Of a stretch of 64,000 nucleotides of DNA, positions 8,448 to 17,196 are shown piece after piece (within the stretch, counting starts at the first letter, position 1; the number at the start of each line of letters is the position of its first letter). Source of the DNA: Caulobacterales bacterium 32-69-10 (lineage in GTDB: Bacteria; Pseudomonadota; Alphaproteobacteria; Caulobacterales; Caulobacteraceae). The position numbers and the translations under genes were made by a program. The notes under the pieces are model-generated. The model did no database searches. It saw nothing but the letters and a program-made list of their open reading frames with translations, and had not been told where the DNA came from. The stretch spans positions 6,924 through 70,923 of the forward strand of contig NCED01000007.1 in the NCBI GenBank assembly GCA_002280485.1, in the 5' to 3' direction.

Positions 8448-8954
8448 ATGCCCGAAACCCTCTATCCCGCCCTGCCTGACGCCCTGGACGCCCGCATCGA
8501 GGGGCTGCTCAGGCGTGTCTGCGACCGGGGGCTGACCCTGGCGACGGCGGAAAGCTGTACGGGCGGCCTCGTCGCCTCCCTGCTGACCGACGTAACCGGG
8601 TGCAGCCACGCCTTCGATCGCGGGTTCGTCACCTATACCGACGCGGCCAAGCACGAGCTGCTCGGCGTGCCGACGGTCTTGCTGGAGAGCCCGGGCGCCG
8701 TGTCGGAGCCCGTGGCCCGGGCCATGGCCGAAGGCGCGATCGAACGCTCGGCCGCCGACATCGCGGTCTCGGTCACCGGCTATGCGGGGCCGGGCGGCCC
8801 AGAGTCGATCCCCGGCCTGGTGCACTTCGCCAGCGCGATGCGCGAGGGCAAGACCCTGCACCGCCGCTGCCGGTTCACCGTGACCGACAGGCCCGGCGTC
8901 AGGCTGGCCTGCGTGCAGATGGTGCTGGAGATGCTGGAGGAGCGCCTGGAGTAG
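8448..8954 (+). CDS. pncC: CinA-family nicotinamide-nucleotide amidohydrolase
   Basis: A 168-residue protein equal to the C-terminal domain of CinA, which deamidates nicotinamide mononucleotide to nicotinate mononucleotide in the pyridine-nucleotide salvage cycle. Family landmarks are TAESCTGGLVASLLTDVTG near the N-terminus, SPGAVSEPVARAMAEGA, and VSVTGYAGPGGP. The N-terminal molybdopterin-binding domain of full-length CinA is absent, as in the stand-alone YgaD/PncC forms. It converges with the PAS gene after a 15-base gap. Confidence 0.88.
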   Translation: MPETLYPALPDALDARIEGLLRRVCDRGLTLATAESCTGGLVASLLTDVTGCSHAFDRGFVTYTDAAKHELLGVPTVLLESPGAVSEPVARAMAEGAIERSAADIAVSVTGYAGPGGPESIPGLVHFASAMREGKTLHRRCRFTVTDRPGVRLACVQMVLEMLEERLE

Positions 8955-8969
8955 GGGCGCCAGCGGGCC

Positions 8970-9461
8970 TCAGGCCGCGCGGATGCCGCTGACGCGGTAG
9001 TCGCCGCCGGCGCCGAGCACGTGATCATAGCCCAGGATCATGTCGACCCGCTTGCCGTCGGTGGCCAGGGGCAGGCGGATCCACAGGATCGACTGATGGG
9101 CGGCCCCGCGCCACGACAGGGAATGGCAGCCCACCGCTGGGCGGCCCTCGTCGACGATCTTGTCGAGCTCGCCGCGCCAGTACTCGGCCGCCTCGTCGGT
9201 ATAGACGTCCTGCAGCCGCTTGCCGGTGATCTCTCCGCCATAGACGCCGTAGAGGCCGGTGCCGGCCAGGCGCAGGCGATAGTCGCGTGGATGCCGGCGC
9301 ACATCGATCAGGCTGACTGTGGGCAGGTGGCGGCGGAAGCGGTCCGGATCGATCTGGGCGCGGCAGGGCAGGCGGCCCTCCTCGCGCAAGGAGGTCCAGT
9401 AGCTGAACAGCTCCTCGTGACTTCGAGCGGCGGAGGGGGAAACCCCCATTTGCGCCAACAT
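8970..9461 (-). CDS. PAS-domain protein (PAS_5 type)
   Basis: A 163-residue single-domain protein resembling the PAS_5 family common in alphaproteobacteria: SYWTSLREEGRLPCRAQIDP, then DYRLRLAGTGLYGVYGGEIT, then PLATDGKRVDMILGYDH. No output domain is present, so it may sense a ligand and act through a partner. ATG 9461 is used because GGGGAG lies about ten bases upstream; a TTG at 9479 would add six residues. It is downstream of mucR on the same strand, separated by about 220 bases including a hairpin. Confidence 0.7.
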   Translation of the reverse strand: MLAQMGVSPSAARSHEELFSYWTSLREEGRLPCRAQIDPDRFRRHLPTVSLIDVRRHPRDYRLRLAGTGLYGVYGGEITGKRLQDVYTDEAAEYWRGELDKIVDEGRPAVGCHSLSWRGAAHQSILWIRLPLATDGKRVDMILGYDHVLGAGGDYRVSGIRAA

Positions 9462-9670
9462 CTTCGAAGTTCTCCCCAACCCCTTGGAATCCCGATGCTT
9501 ACGATGCCTTAACCAGCGAATCGGGGGAAGCGGATTTTCGATTCGGTGCAGAGGTCATTTGTCGCGCCGAGGTTGAGGGGCGCGCTCGTCTCCCGCCGTG
9601 CGATCACTCGCGCCGGTCGACAGGGGAGCGAGGATCAGCTTCGCCCACGGTCGCCCTCCGGCGGCGGGGT

Positions 9671-9683
9671 GGGGCGAAGCCCC
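9671..9683 (-). terminator. short hairpin directly after mucR
   Basis: GGGGC and GCCCC arms around a three-base loop abut the mucR stop codon. The stem is short and there is no T-tract, so it is only a weak terminator candidate. The remaining roughly 190 bases to the PAS gene show no other feature I can support. Confidence 0.3.
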
Positions 9684-10091
9684 CTAGCGCGGCTTCCGGC
9701 CGCCCTGGCCCAGACCCATCTGCTTGGCGAGGTCCGAGCGGGCGCGGGCGTAGTTGGGGGCGACCATCGGATAGTCCTTCGCCAGCCCCCACTTGGCCCG
9801 GTAATCCTCGGGCGAGAGGTTGTACTTGGTGCGCAGGTGGCGCTTCAGCGACTTGAACTTGCGACCGTCCTCCAGGCAGATCAGGAAGTCGGGGGTCACC
9901 GACTTCTTGATCGGGACGGCGGGCTCCTTGGCCTCGGCCGGCTCCGGATCCCCGCCGCTGGCCACGCCGGACAGGGCGCGGTGGACGCTCTGGATCAGGC
10001 CGGGCACGTCGGCCGCGGCGACATTGTTGGACGCTACGTAAGAGGCGACGATTTCCGCCGTCATCTCGATCAGTTCAGGTCGGTCTTGCAT
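9684..10091 (-). CDS. mucR: MucR/Ros-family transcriptional regulator
   Basis: A 135-residue Ros/MucR regulator. The N-terminal half (about 1-40) corresponds to the oligomerisation region and the DNA-binding finger lies at about 68-105 (ICLEDGRKFKSLKRHL, then SPEDYRAKWGL, DYPMVAPNYA). These proteins bind AT-rich DNA and in Caulobacter act with SciP in cell-cycle control. Ros uses Cys-x2-Cys plus two His; here the second Cys is Asp, as in other MucR proteins, and the position of the second His pair reads Lys-Tyr (HLRTKY), leaving one Cys and one His intact. The fold may therefore bind zinc differently or not at all. Confidence 0.9.
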   Translation of the reverse strand: MQDRPELIEMTAEIVASYVASNNVAAADVPGLIQSVHRALSGVASGGDPEPAEAKEPAVPIKKSVTPDFLICLEDGRKFKSLKRHLRTKYNLSPEDYRAKWGLAKDYPMVAPNYARARSDLAKQMGLGQGGRKPR

Positions 10092-10268
10092 GCTCTCGCC
10101 GTGTCCGCATAAAGCCCCCGCAGGGACTCAACAATCGCTGCCGGCCCATAGCGAGCCCGAGGCTCACTTACAGACCTTTGTGTTGACTGACAACGGGCGA
10201 ACGAGGTCGCATATTATTCATGAGGGGCTGATTTCTATGCCCCACGTTCTTTGCGTCATTTGAAAGGC

Positions 10269-11480
10269 TTAACTGCCGAAATCGTCGGCAAGGGCCAGCA
10301 TCGCGGCCCTCTGCGGCAGTGAATATTCGTCCACAGCGTCGTCGTCGCCGGAGCGGATCGCCCGCACCAGGGTGGGGGTGAGGGCCGAGGACAGGGCCCA
10401 GTTCCAGTAGCGCAGCACCGTCTGGGCCCGATCCACCGCCATCATGTCGTAGACGGTCAGGGTCCGCTCCAGCGCCGGGCACAGGGCGCCTTCGGAATCG
10501 GTCTCGGGCCGCTTCAGTCCGCGCCACAGGGCGCGAACGGCCGAGCGGGGCAGGCCGGTGGCCTTGCACAGGATGGCCAGGGGCTCGCCGCACGGGTCGG
10601 TCATGATCTTGGCCCCGGTCATGGGCTTGAGCCCCGACAGATAGGCGATTTCGCTGGCCAGGGTCCGGGTCATGCCGGCCTGGGCCAGGCCGACGGCTTC
10701 CTCCAACGACGAATAGGGGCTCTTTTCGATGGCGGCGCGGTTGCGCTGGCGGCGTTCGATGAACTGCAGCGCCTTGCGCACCAGCGGGTCCTGCCAGCCC
10801 TCGGAGGCGGCCAGGGGGAAGACGTCCCCGGACGCGTCCTGCAGCACTTCGCGAGAGACCGCGAAACGGGTGAGGATAGTCCGGCGCGCGTCCGGTTCGG
10901 CCCACCAGAACAGAACATAGGCGTGGCTGGGCTTCAGCTCGGCCCGGCGCAGCAGCAGCGGGATATAGGCGTGATGGAAGCGCGACGCGGCGACCACGGT
11001 CTCGATCGCCGCCTGGCTGAATTTGACCCCCTCGTTCTGCAGCAGGGGCTCGATGACATAGGGCTCGAGGTGTTCGACCAGGGCCTCGGACACCATCTCG
11101 CTGACGTGGCGGCGGGCGGCGATGATCCGCCTGTGCTCGGGCCCCGCGTCGCGGACGCAGCTGATCAGGTCGCTGTCGGTGAGCGAGGCGCCGTCCTCCA
11201 GCAGCGGGCGCGCGACCTCGGGCGTGTCGCGCAGCAACAGGCGCAGGAGGGGATTGGGGATGTCGGTGAGGTTGGCCAGGCGCTTGGACACCCGCAGCCG
11301 CTCGGCCGGCGAGGCCTCGCGCAACATCTCGACCAGCAGGTCGCCGGTCATCGAGCGTTCGAAGCCGTTGACCCGGCTGGTCGGCAGGCAGACCACGTCG
11401 GCCAGGCGCTTGATCAGCGCCAGGCGCGCCCGGCCGATCTGCGGCGACGCTTCAGGATGCTGACGGGCGGGTTCGGCCAT
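10269..11480 (-). CDS. DUF2336 domain protein
   Basis: A 403-residue, mostly helical cytoplasmic protein of the DUF2336 family, found mainly in alphaproteobacteria and of unknown function. HEAT-like repeats of alternating helices run through the middle (EHLEPYVIEPLLQNEGVKFS, VVAASRFHHAYIPLLLRR), and the C-terminal part has family-like features (GLPRSAVRALWRGLKRPE, AQTVLRYWNWALSS). A second, diverged member lies at 33210-34307. A perfect 12-base palindrome sits 20 bases upstream of the start and may be an operator. No signal peptide or membrane segment is visible. Confidence 0.75.
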   Translation of the reverse strand: MAEPARQHPEASPQIGRARLALIKRLADVVCLPTSRVNGFERSMTGDLLVEMLREASPAERLRVSKRLANLTDIPNPLLRLLLRDTPEVARPLLEDGASLTDSDLISCVRDAGPEHRRIIAARRHVSEMVSEALVEHLEPYVIEPLLQNEGVKFSQAAIETVVAASRFHHAYIPLLLRRAELKPSHAYVLFWWAEPDARRTILTRFAVSREVLQDASGDVFPLAASEGWQDPLVRKALQFIERRQRNRAAIEKSPYSSLEEAVGLAQAGMTRTLASEIAYLSGLKPMTGAKIMTDPCGEPLAILCKATGLPRSAVRALWRGLKRPETDSEGALCPALERTLTVYDMMAVDRAQTVLRYWNWALSSALTPTLVRAIRSGDDDAVDEYSLPQRAAMLALADDFGS

Positions 11481-11499
11481 CCGGCGATTAGGCTCTCAA

Positions 11500-11511
11500 G
11501 CGGTTAACCGC
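11500..11511. promoter_or_regulatory. 12-base palindrome between divergent DUF2336 gene and carA
   Basis: GCGGTTAACCGC is perfectly self-complementary and lies 20 bases upstream of the DUF2336 start. Its core contains TTAACC, which resembles one half of a CtrA site, but the second half at the right spacing is absent. Operator function is a guess from position and symmetry. Confidence 0.3.
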
Positions 11512-11660
11512 CGGTGAGCGGGGCGTGGTTGACCGCACCCCGCGTGGTCCCTAAACACGCGGCCGTTTGCTCCTGTGACCCGGCGCCCCTCGCGGTTTGC
11601 GCCTATATGGGAGCCGATCCCGCGTATTCCCGCGCCCATGCCGTTCGAAGGAGGCTGACC

Positions 11661-12842
11661 ATGCCCGCCCAGCTCATGCCCGGCGCGACCGGCGTTCTCG
11701 TGCTCGCCGACGGCACGGTCCTGCAGGGGATCGGCGTCGGAGCCCCCGGCGAGGCGGTCGGCGAGGTGTGTTTCAACACCGCCATGACCGGCTACCAGGA
11801 GATCCTGACCGACCCCTCCTACATGGCCCAGATCGTCACCTTCACCTTCCCCCACGTCGGCAATGTCGGCGTGAACCTGGAGGACGTGGAGCAGTTCGGC
11901 CAGGGCGCGCGGACCACGGCCCGCGGCGCCATCTTCCGCGAGGTCCCCACCCCGCCGGCCAACTGGCGCGCCGACCGCGGCCAGGCCGGCGACTTCGACC
12001 AGTGGATGAAGCGGCGCGGCATGGTCGGCCTGGCCGGCGTCGACACCCGGCAGCTGACCCGGGTGATCCGCGAGAACGGCATGCCGCACGCGGTGATCGC
12101 CCACTCGCCCAATGGCCAGTTCGACCTCGACGACCTGCTCGCCAAGGCGCGCGCCTGGACCGGCCTGGTCGGCCTCGACCTCGCCAAGGACGCCACCTGC
12201 CTGCAGCCGTTCAGCTTCGACGAGGGCCTGTGGTCCTGGCCTGAGGGCTACGCCCAGCCGCGCCCTGAACCGAAGTTCGAGGTCGTGGTGCTGGACTACG
12301 GGATCAAGCGCAACATCCTGCGGGCCCTGACCTCGATCGGGGCCCGGGCCACCGTCCTGCCCGCCTCCACCACCGCCGAGGAGGTGCTGGCTCGCAACCC
12401 CGACGGCGTGCTGCTGTCCAATGGCCCGGGCGATCCGGCCGCGACCGGCGAATACGCCGTGCCGGAGATCAGGAAGCTGGTCGACAGCGGCAAGCCGGTG
12501 TTCGGCATCTGCCTCGGCCACCAGATGCTGGCCCTCGCTTTGGGCGCCAAGACCACCAAGATGGACCAGGGCCACCACGGGGCGAACCACCCGGTGAAGG
12601 ACCTGACCACCGGCAAGGTCGAGATCGTGTCGATGAACCATGGATTCACCGTAGACCGTGACAGCCTGCCCGAACCGGTGCAGGAGACGCATGTCTCGCT
12701 GTTCGACGGTTCGAACGCCGGCATCGCGCTGAAGGATCGGCCGGTGTTCTCGGTGCAGCACCATCCGGAGGCCAGTCCCGGCCCGACGGATTCGCTCTAT
12801 CTGTTCGACCGTTTCGCCGGGCTGATGAGCCCGAAAGGCTGA
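11661..12842 (+). CDS. carA: carbamoyl-phosphate synthase small subunit
   Basis: The glutaminase subunit of carbamoyl-phosphate synthase (393 residues), which releases ammonia from glutamine for CarB in arginine and pyrimidine synthesis. The N-terminal small-subunit domain carries [17 protein letters not shown]; the class I amidotransferase domain has Cys284 in GICLGHQ and His368/Glu370 in QHHPEAS, so the triad is complete. Start ATG 11661 has a near-perfect ribosome site (AAGGAGG, 11648-11654). carB is not adjacent: it lies about 8 kb away on the other strand. Confidence 0.97.
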   Translation: MPAQLMPGATGVLVLADGTVLQGIGVGAPGEAVGEVCFNTAMTGYQEILTDPSYMAQIVTFTFPHVGNVGVNLEDVEQFGQGARTTARGAIFREVPTPPANWRADRGQAGDFDQWMKRRGMVGLAGVDTRQLTRVIRENGMPHAVIAHSPNGQFDLDDLLAKARAWTGLVGLDLAKDATCLQPFSFDEGLWSWPEGYAQPRPEPKFEVVVLDYGIKRNILRALTSIGARATVLPASTTAEEVLARNPDGVLLSNGPGDPAATGEYAVPEIRKLVDSGKPVFGICLGHQMLALALGAKTTKMDQGHHGANHPVKDLTTGKVEIVSMNHGFTVDRDSLPEPVQETHVSLFDGSNAGIALKDRPVFSVQHHPEASPGPTDSLYLFDRFAGLMSPKG

Positions 12843-13049
12843 TGTTTTCGCCGTGCCGGGCCTCGCCTGGCGCGGGAAAAAATGATGGACTTCCGCGCGC
12901 TAGACCCCCATCTAGCGTTTGTCGATCTCTGTTCGCGCTACGCCTCTATCTCCGCCTCGCTATGCGCGCGGACGACCAAGAAGCCGACCCCTCAGAATTC
13001 GGCGCTCCTCTGGGGCTCTTCCCGGGAGTTCATTCGCACGGAGACTGAG

Positions 13050-13259
13050 ATGGCCGTCGGTACTGTCAAATGGTTCAACGCCACCAAGGGCTATGGTTTC
13101 ATCCAGCCCGAAGATGGCGGCAAGGACGTGTTCGTCCACATCACCGCGGTTGAGCGGTCCGAGCTGAACGGCCTCAACGAAGGCCAGCGCCTCTCCTACG
13201 AGCTGGAGAAGGATCGCCGCACCGGCAAGGAATCCGCCGTCAACCTGAAGAACGCCTAA
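13050..13259 (+). CDS. CspA-family cold-shock protein
   Basis: A 69-residue single cold-shock domain that binds single-stranded nucleic acid. RNP1 is KGYGFIQP and RNP2 is VFVHITAV; the start MAVGTVKWFNATKG is diagnostic. GGAGA six bases before ATG 13050 supports the start. A 207-base gap separates it from carA, so a long 5' leader as found on many csp transcripts is possible, although no cold-box was recognised. A strong hairpin follows the stop. Confidence 0.95.
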   Translation: MAVGTVKWFNATKGYGFIQPEDGGKDVFVHITAVERSELNGLNEGQRLSYELEKDRRTGKESAVNLKNA

Positions 13260-13265
13260 TTTCGG

Positions 13266-13304
13266 CATCCCCGGAGAAGCGCTGCGTGCGCCTCTTCGGG
13301 GATG
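13266..13304 (+). terminator. strong hairpin after the cold-shock gene
   Basis: Arms 13266-13282 and 13288-13304 pair over 17 positions with one G-U pair and one mismatch around a five-base loop, starting seven bases after the stop. The following TGTTATTG is only weakly T-rich. It separates csp from infA and is the best terminator candidate in this part of the window. Confidence 0.65.
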
Positions 13305-13340
13305 TGTTATTGAGGCGCCGAACTTCGGCCCCGGAGCTGC

Positions 13341-13613
13341 ATGTCCAAAGAAGACTTTCTTGAATTCGAAGGCGTAATCACCGAGCTGTTGCCTGAGGGC
13401 CGGTTCCGTGTGCGCCTCGACAACGACCACATGGTCCTGGCCTATACGGCAGGGCGCATGAAGCGGAACAAGATCCGCTCGCTGGTCGGCGACCGCGTGA
13501 CGGTCGAAATGACGCCCTACGACCTTGAGCGTGGCCGCATCACCTTCCGCCACAAGACCGAAGGTCCGCCCCGCATGGGTCCGCCCCGCACCACCTTCCG
13601 CGGCAAGCGCTGA
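13341..13613 (+). CDS. infA: translation initiation factor IF-1
   Basis: A 90-residue OB-fold protein that binds the ribosomal A site during initiation. The core reads [20 protein letters not shown], then [20 protein letters not shown] and [11 protein letters not shown]. Compared with the usual 72 residues it has an extra C-terminal tail of about 17 residues ([18 protein letters not shown]), a basic extension seen in other Caulobacterales IF-1 proteins. Confidence 0.95.
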   Translation: MSKEDFLEFEGVITELLPEGRFRVRLDNDHMVLAYTAGRMKRNKIRSLVGDRVTVEMTPYDLERGRITFRHKTEGPPRMGPPRTTFRGKR

Positions 13614-13671
13614 GCCTGATGCGCCTTTCGCCCCCTTGACCGCGCCGCAGCGATGCGGCGTGGGTTCGCCT

Positions 13672-14811
13672 ATGGAGCGGCGCTCTTTAGGCAGGATCAG
13701 GGGGTTCGACGGGTTGAGGGCGCTGGCCCTCCTCTACGTCTTCCTGCAGCACTACACGACGCTGGGTCGCGACTATGCGACCGGCGGCTATGGCGTGTGG
13801 CTGTTCTTCTGCCTATCGGGCTTCCTGATCGTGCGCATCCTGGTGGACGAGCGGGGGCGCATAGAGGCGGGGCTGCAGACGGCCCTGGGCGGCCTTCGCC
13901 GCTTCTTCTGGCGACGCACCCTGCGCATCTTCCCGGCCTATTACCTGTGCCTGGTGCTGTTCACGGCGCTCGGGGCCCTGCACCTGGTGCACGACTGGAC
14001 GCTGAAGGCGGCGCCCTGGCACTACGCCTACCTCTCCAACATCTATTTCGGCTTCGTCGAGGGGCGCTGGGTCGGCCGCTTCGGCCACTTCTGGAGCCTG
14101 GCCGTCGAGGAGCAGTTCTATCTCGCCGCCGCGCCGCTCCTGCTGTTCACCCCCAGCCGCTGGGCAAAGGCGATCTGCGGCGCCGTGGTGCTGGCGGCCC
14201 TGACCAACGACCTGCTGCTGCGGGCCGACCAGGCGAGCGACATGATCGTCTACGTCCATCCCCTGACCAATTTCGGGGCCCTGGCCTTCGGCGGTCTGGT
14301 GGGACTGAGCCTGCCGGCGCGCGCCAGGAGCGGCGCGCTGACCTGGCCGGCCCTTGTCCCGCTGCTGCTGATGCCGGTGTTCATCTACGGCTTCGACAAG
14401 CTGCCCTTGTTCGAGCCGATCGTGGCCAGCCTGGTCTCGGCCGGGCCTTTGTGGGCGGCGACCCTTCTGGCCTGCGCCGCCCTGGCGGGGGTCTATATGA
14501 ACCAGGAGAGCCGGCTGGTGCGCGCGCTCGAATGGCGGCCGATCGTCTATTTCGGCCAGATCTCCTACGGTTTCTATCTCTACCACAACCTCCTGCCCCG
14601 CCGGATCGTCGGCCGGCTGGCGGCCCAGGCGGGATGGGACATTCGCCCCGTGGAAGGGGTCGAGGCCCTGTTCTCCTTCGCCCTGGCCTTGGGCCTGGCG
14701 GCCCTGTCGTGGAAGCTGATCGAGGCGCCGCTGCTGAAGTTCAAGGATCGGCCGCCGCGATTGCGTCTGCGTGGTCTAAAATCCCCCCAGGCCGTAAGCG
14801 CGGAGGGTTGA
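13672..14811 (+). CDS. acyltransferase 3 family membrane protein (OafA-like)
   Basis: A 379-residue integral membrane O-acyltransferase with about ten hydrophobic helices. The family start IRGFDGLRALALLYVFLQHY contains the conserved Arg-Ala-Leu and the catalytic-type His; WSLAVEEQFYL is the second signature. Such enzymes acetylate or acylate polysaccharide, LPS O-antigen or peptidoglycan at the inner membrane; the substrate here is unknown. ATG 13672 is used, though an in-frame GTG at 13660 is possible. It follows infA by 58 bases and ends next to a large inverted repeat. Confidence 0.85.
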   Translation: MERRSLGRIRGFDGLRALALLYVFLQHYTTLGRDYATGGYGVWLFFCLSGFLIVRILVDERGRIEAGLQTALGGLRRFFWRRTLRIFPAYYLCLVLFTALGALHLVHDWTLKAAPWHYAYLSNIYFGFVEGRWVGRFGHFWSLAVEEQFYLAAAPLLLFTPSRWAKAICGAVVLAALTNDLLLRADQASDMIVYVHPLTNFGALAFGGLVGLSLPARARSGALTWPALVPLLLMPVFIYGFDKLPLFEPIVASLVSAGPLWAATLLACAALAGVYMNQESRLVRALEWRPIVYFGQISYGFYLYHNLLPRRIVGRLAAQAGWDIRPVEGVEALFSFALALGLAALSWKLIEAPLLKFKDRPPRLRLRGLKSPQAVSAEG

Positions 14812-14819
14812 CCCACCCT

Positions 14820-14908
14820 CCGCTCATCCCCGCGGAAGCGGGGACCCAGTTCTTTGCGGGGAGTGCGGCGGCTAAAACCTGGGTCCCCGCTTCCGCGGGG
14901 ATGAGCGG
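14820..14908. repeat. perfect 30-base inverted repeat (interspersed palindromic element)
   Basis: Arms 14820-14849 and 14879-14908 are exact reverse complements, separated by 29 bases. Each arm begins CCGCTCATCCCCGCGGAAGC and contains its own small palindrome (CCCCGC, then GCGGGG). It lies between the acyltransferase stop and rsmE and would form a very stable hairpin in RNA. The form matches short extragenic palindromic repeats that are dispersed in many Caulobacterales genomes; no transposase is present. Confidence 0.85.
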
Positions 14909-14923
14909 AAATAAGAGAAGCCG

Positions 14924-15718
14924 ATGATCCGTCTCTTCGTGGAATCCGATCTGGCCGCGGGCGTGGCGATCGCGCCGACGCAGGAACAGGCGCACTACCT
15001 CGTCAACGTCATGCGCCAGACCCTGGGCGGCGAAGTCCTGCTGTTCAACGGCCGGGACGGGGAGTGGCGCGCGGCGGTCGAGCAGATCTCCAGGCGTGGC
15101 TGTATCCTCAGGGTCCAGACCAACACCCGCGCCCAGGCGGCGCCGCCCGACCTCGAGCTGGTGGTCGCCCTGGTCAAGCGGGCGCGGCTGGAGACCATCG
15201 TCGAGAAGGCGGCCGAGCTCGGCTGCCGGCGGGTCCGTCTGATCGTCACGCGGCGGACCAATTCCGATCACGTCAAGGTGACCAGGCTGCAAGCCATCGC
15301 CACCGAAGCGGCCGAGCAGACCGGCCGGATGGACGTGCCCGAGATCGCGGCGCCGGAGCGCCTCGACAAGCTGCTGGAGGACTGGCCGCAGGTGCGACGG
15401 CTGATGTTCTGCGATGAGGCCGGCGACGACCCGGCGCAGGCGTGGGGCGGCGATACGGGCCGCGCCCGCCCGGTTCGGCAAGCCCTTGAAACAACGGGGC
15501 TTGGCCACGGCGGCTGGGCTGTGCTGATCGGACCCGAGGGCGGCTTCGATCCCGAGGAGCGGAGCCGGCTGCGGTCGCTGCCCTTCGTCACGCCGGTGAC
15601 CCTGGGCCCGCGCATCCTGCGGGCCGACACCGCGGCCATTTCGGCGCTGACCTTGTGGCAGGCCGTGCTCGGGGACTGGGCGCCGGCAGCCAGCAGAGCG
15701 GTACAAAATGACGCTTGA
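14924..15718 (+). CDS. rsmE: 16S rRNA (uracil-1498-N3)-methyltransferase
   Basis: A 264-residue SPOUT-class methyltransferase that modifies U1498 in the decoding centre of 16S rRNA. The N-terminal PUA-like part (MIRLFVESDLAAG, HYLVNVMR) precedes the SAM-binding knot with LIGPEGGFDPEE and LGPRILRADTA, both diagnostic of RsmE. The start lies 16 bases after the inverted repeat. A Caulobacterales-like insertion (about residues 165-185, GDDPAQAWGGDTGRARPV) lies before the knot and does not disturb the motifs. Confidence 0.93.
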   Translation: MIRLFVESDLAAGVAIAPTQEQAHYLVNVMRQTLGGEVLLFNGRDGEWRAAVEQISRRGCILRVQTNTRAQAAPPDLELVVALVKRARLETIVEKAAELGCRRVRLIVTRRTNSDHVKVTRLQAIATEAAEQTGRMDVPEIAAPERLDKLLEDWPQVRRLMFCDEAGDDPAQAWGGDTGRARPVRQALETTGLGHGGWAVLIGPEGGFDPEERSRLRSLPFVTPVTLGPRILRADTAAISALTLWQAVLGDWAPAASRAVQNDA

Positions 15719-15835
15719 GCACGACGGCTGCTCTGCTTAAGTGGCGGCGCCGCTGTCATGCGGCGCTGTTGGGCGGATAGGTTCGCCCTCTGGGAGGCCC
15801 CATTGGGGGTCCGGGAGGCTCCTTTGGGGGAATGT

Positions 15836-17194
15836 GTGCTGGACGACCGCCCTCTGGAGCTCGCCGATCTCGCGGCTCACATCGCCACGGGCGAGAAGCC
15901 CCCAAGTGATTTCCGCGTCGGCGCGGAGCACGAGAAATTCGGCTTCCAGATCGGCTCCTATGCGCCGGTCCCCTACTATGGCGACGTCGGCATCGAGGCC
16001 CTGATGAAGGGCATGATGCGGTTCGGCTGGGAGGGCGTCTATGAGGCCGGCGACGCCGGCGACACCCTGATCGCCCTGTCCCGCAACAGCGAGAACATCA
16101 GCCTGGAGCCCGGCGGCCAGTTCGAACTGTCCGGCGCTCCGCTGGAGACCATCCACGACATCTGCGGCGAGACCAGCCGGCACCTGCGCGAGACCCGCGA
16201 AGTGTCCGACGAACTCGGCATCGGCTTCGTGGGCCTGGGCTTTTCGCCGGTCTGGACCCGCGAGCAGATCCCGGTCATGCCCAAGGGCCGCTACAAGATC
16301 ATGCGCGCCTACATGCCCAAGGTCGGGTCCAAGGGCCTCGATATGATGTTCCGCACCTGCACGGTGCAGGCCAACCTCGACTATTCGTCCGAGGCGGACA
16401 TGATCAAGAAGCTGCGGGTCAGCCTGGCCCTGCAGCCGATCGTAACCGCCCTGTTCGCCAACTCCCCCTTCACCGAGGGCCGCCCCAACGGCTGGCTGTC
16501 GGCCCGGGCGGCGGTGTGGCTGGACACCGACGCCGCCCGCACCGGCATGCTCGACTTCGCCTTCAAGGAAGGCTTCGGCTACGGCGACTACGCGACCCAC
16601 GCGCTCGACGTGCCGATGTATTTCGTCAAGCGCGACGGCCGGTACATCGACGCCTCGGGCCAGTCCTTCCGCGCCTTCATGAACGGCGAACTGCCGGCCC
16701 TGCCGGGCGAGCGGCCGACGATGAAGGACTGGGTCGACCACCTGTCGACCCTGTTCCCCGAGGTGCGGCTGAAGACCTATCTGGAGATGCGCGGCGCCGA
16801 CGCCGGCCCCCAGAGCGCCCTGTGCGCCCTGCCGGCCCTGTGGACGGGCATCTTCTACGACGGCGCCGCCCTCGAGGCGGCCTGGGACCTGTGCAAGGGC
16901 TGGACGGCGGAGGAGCGCAACGGCCTGCGCCCCGACGCGGCGCGCCACGGGCTGAAAGCCCAGATCGCCGGCCGCTCGGTCCAGGACGTGGCCAAGGACA
17001 TGGTCGCCATCGCCAAGGCTGGCCTGGCCCGCCGCGAGCGTCACGACGGCGCGGGCTCCGACGAGACCGGCTACCTGCGCGAACTTGAGGCCATAGCCGC
17101 CAGCGGCGTCACCCAAGCCGAACGCCTGCTCGAACTCTACCACGGCCCCTGGCAGGGCGACGTGCGGCGGGTGTTCGACGAACTGGCCTACTGA
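15836..17194 (+). CDS. gshA: glutamate-cysteine ligase, plant/alphaproteobacterial type
   Basis: First enzyme of glutathione synthesis, joining glutamate and cysteine with ATP; 452 residues. The class II (plant and alphaproteobacterial) signatures are VGAEHEKFGF, EPGGQFELSGAP, MRAYMPKVGSKGLDMMFRT and LFANSPFTEGRPNG. The frame is open from 15758, but the extra residues look non-native; GTG 15836 has GGGGGA five bases upstream and gives the usual family length, so it is preferred. DUF72 follows after two bases, probably in one transcript. Confidence 0.93.
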   Translation: MLDDRPLELADLAAHIATGEKPPSDFRVGAEHEKFGFQIGSYAPVPYYGDVGIEALMKGMMRFGWEGVYEAGDAGDTLIALSRNSENISLEPGGQFELSGAPLETIHDICGETSRHLRETREVSDELGIGFVGLGFSPVWTREQIPVMPKGRYKIMRAYMPKVGSKGLDMMFRTCTVQANLDYSSEADMIKKLRVSLALQPIVTALFANSPFTEGRPNGWLSARAAVWLDTDAARTGMLDFAFKEGFGYGDYATHALDVPMYFVKRDGRYIDASGQSFRAFMNGELPALPGERPTMKDWVDHLSTLFPEVRLKTYLEMRGADAGPQSALCALPALWTGIFYDGAALEAAWDLCKGWTAEERNGLRPDAARHGLKAQIAGRSVQDVAKDMVAIAKAGLARRERHDGAGSDETGYLRELEAIAASGVTQAERLLELYHGPWQGDVRRVFDELAY

Positions 17195-17196
17195 GT

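Noticed and set aside
11496..12764. Long minus-strand open frame opposite carA
   Set aside because: Typical antisense shadow of a high-GC gene; CarA is complete on the plus strand.
12843..13049. Cold-shock RNA thermosensor in the csp leader
   Set aside because: The leader is long enough, but no cold-box or convincing alternative pairing could be recognised by eye.
14820..14908. Terminal inverted repeats of an insertion sequence
   Set aside because: Only 29 bases lie between the arms and no transposase or target duplication is visible.
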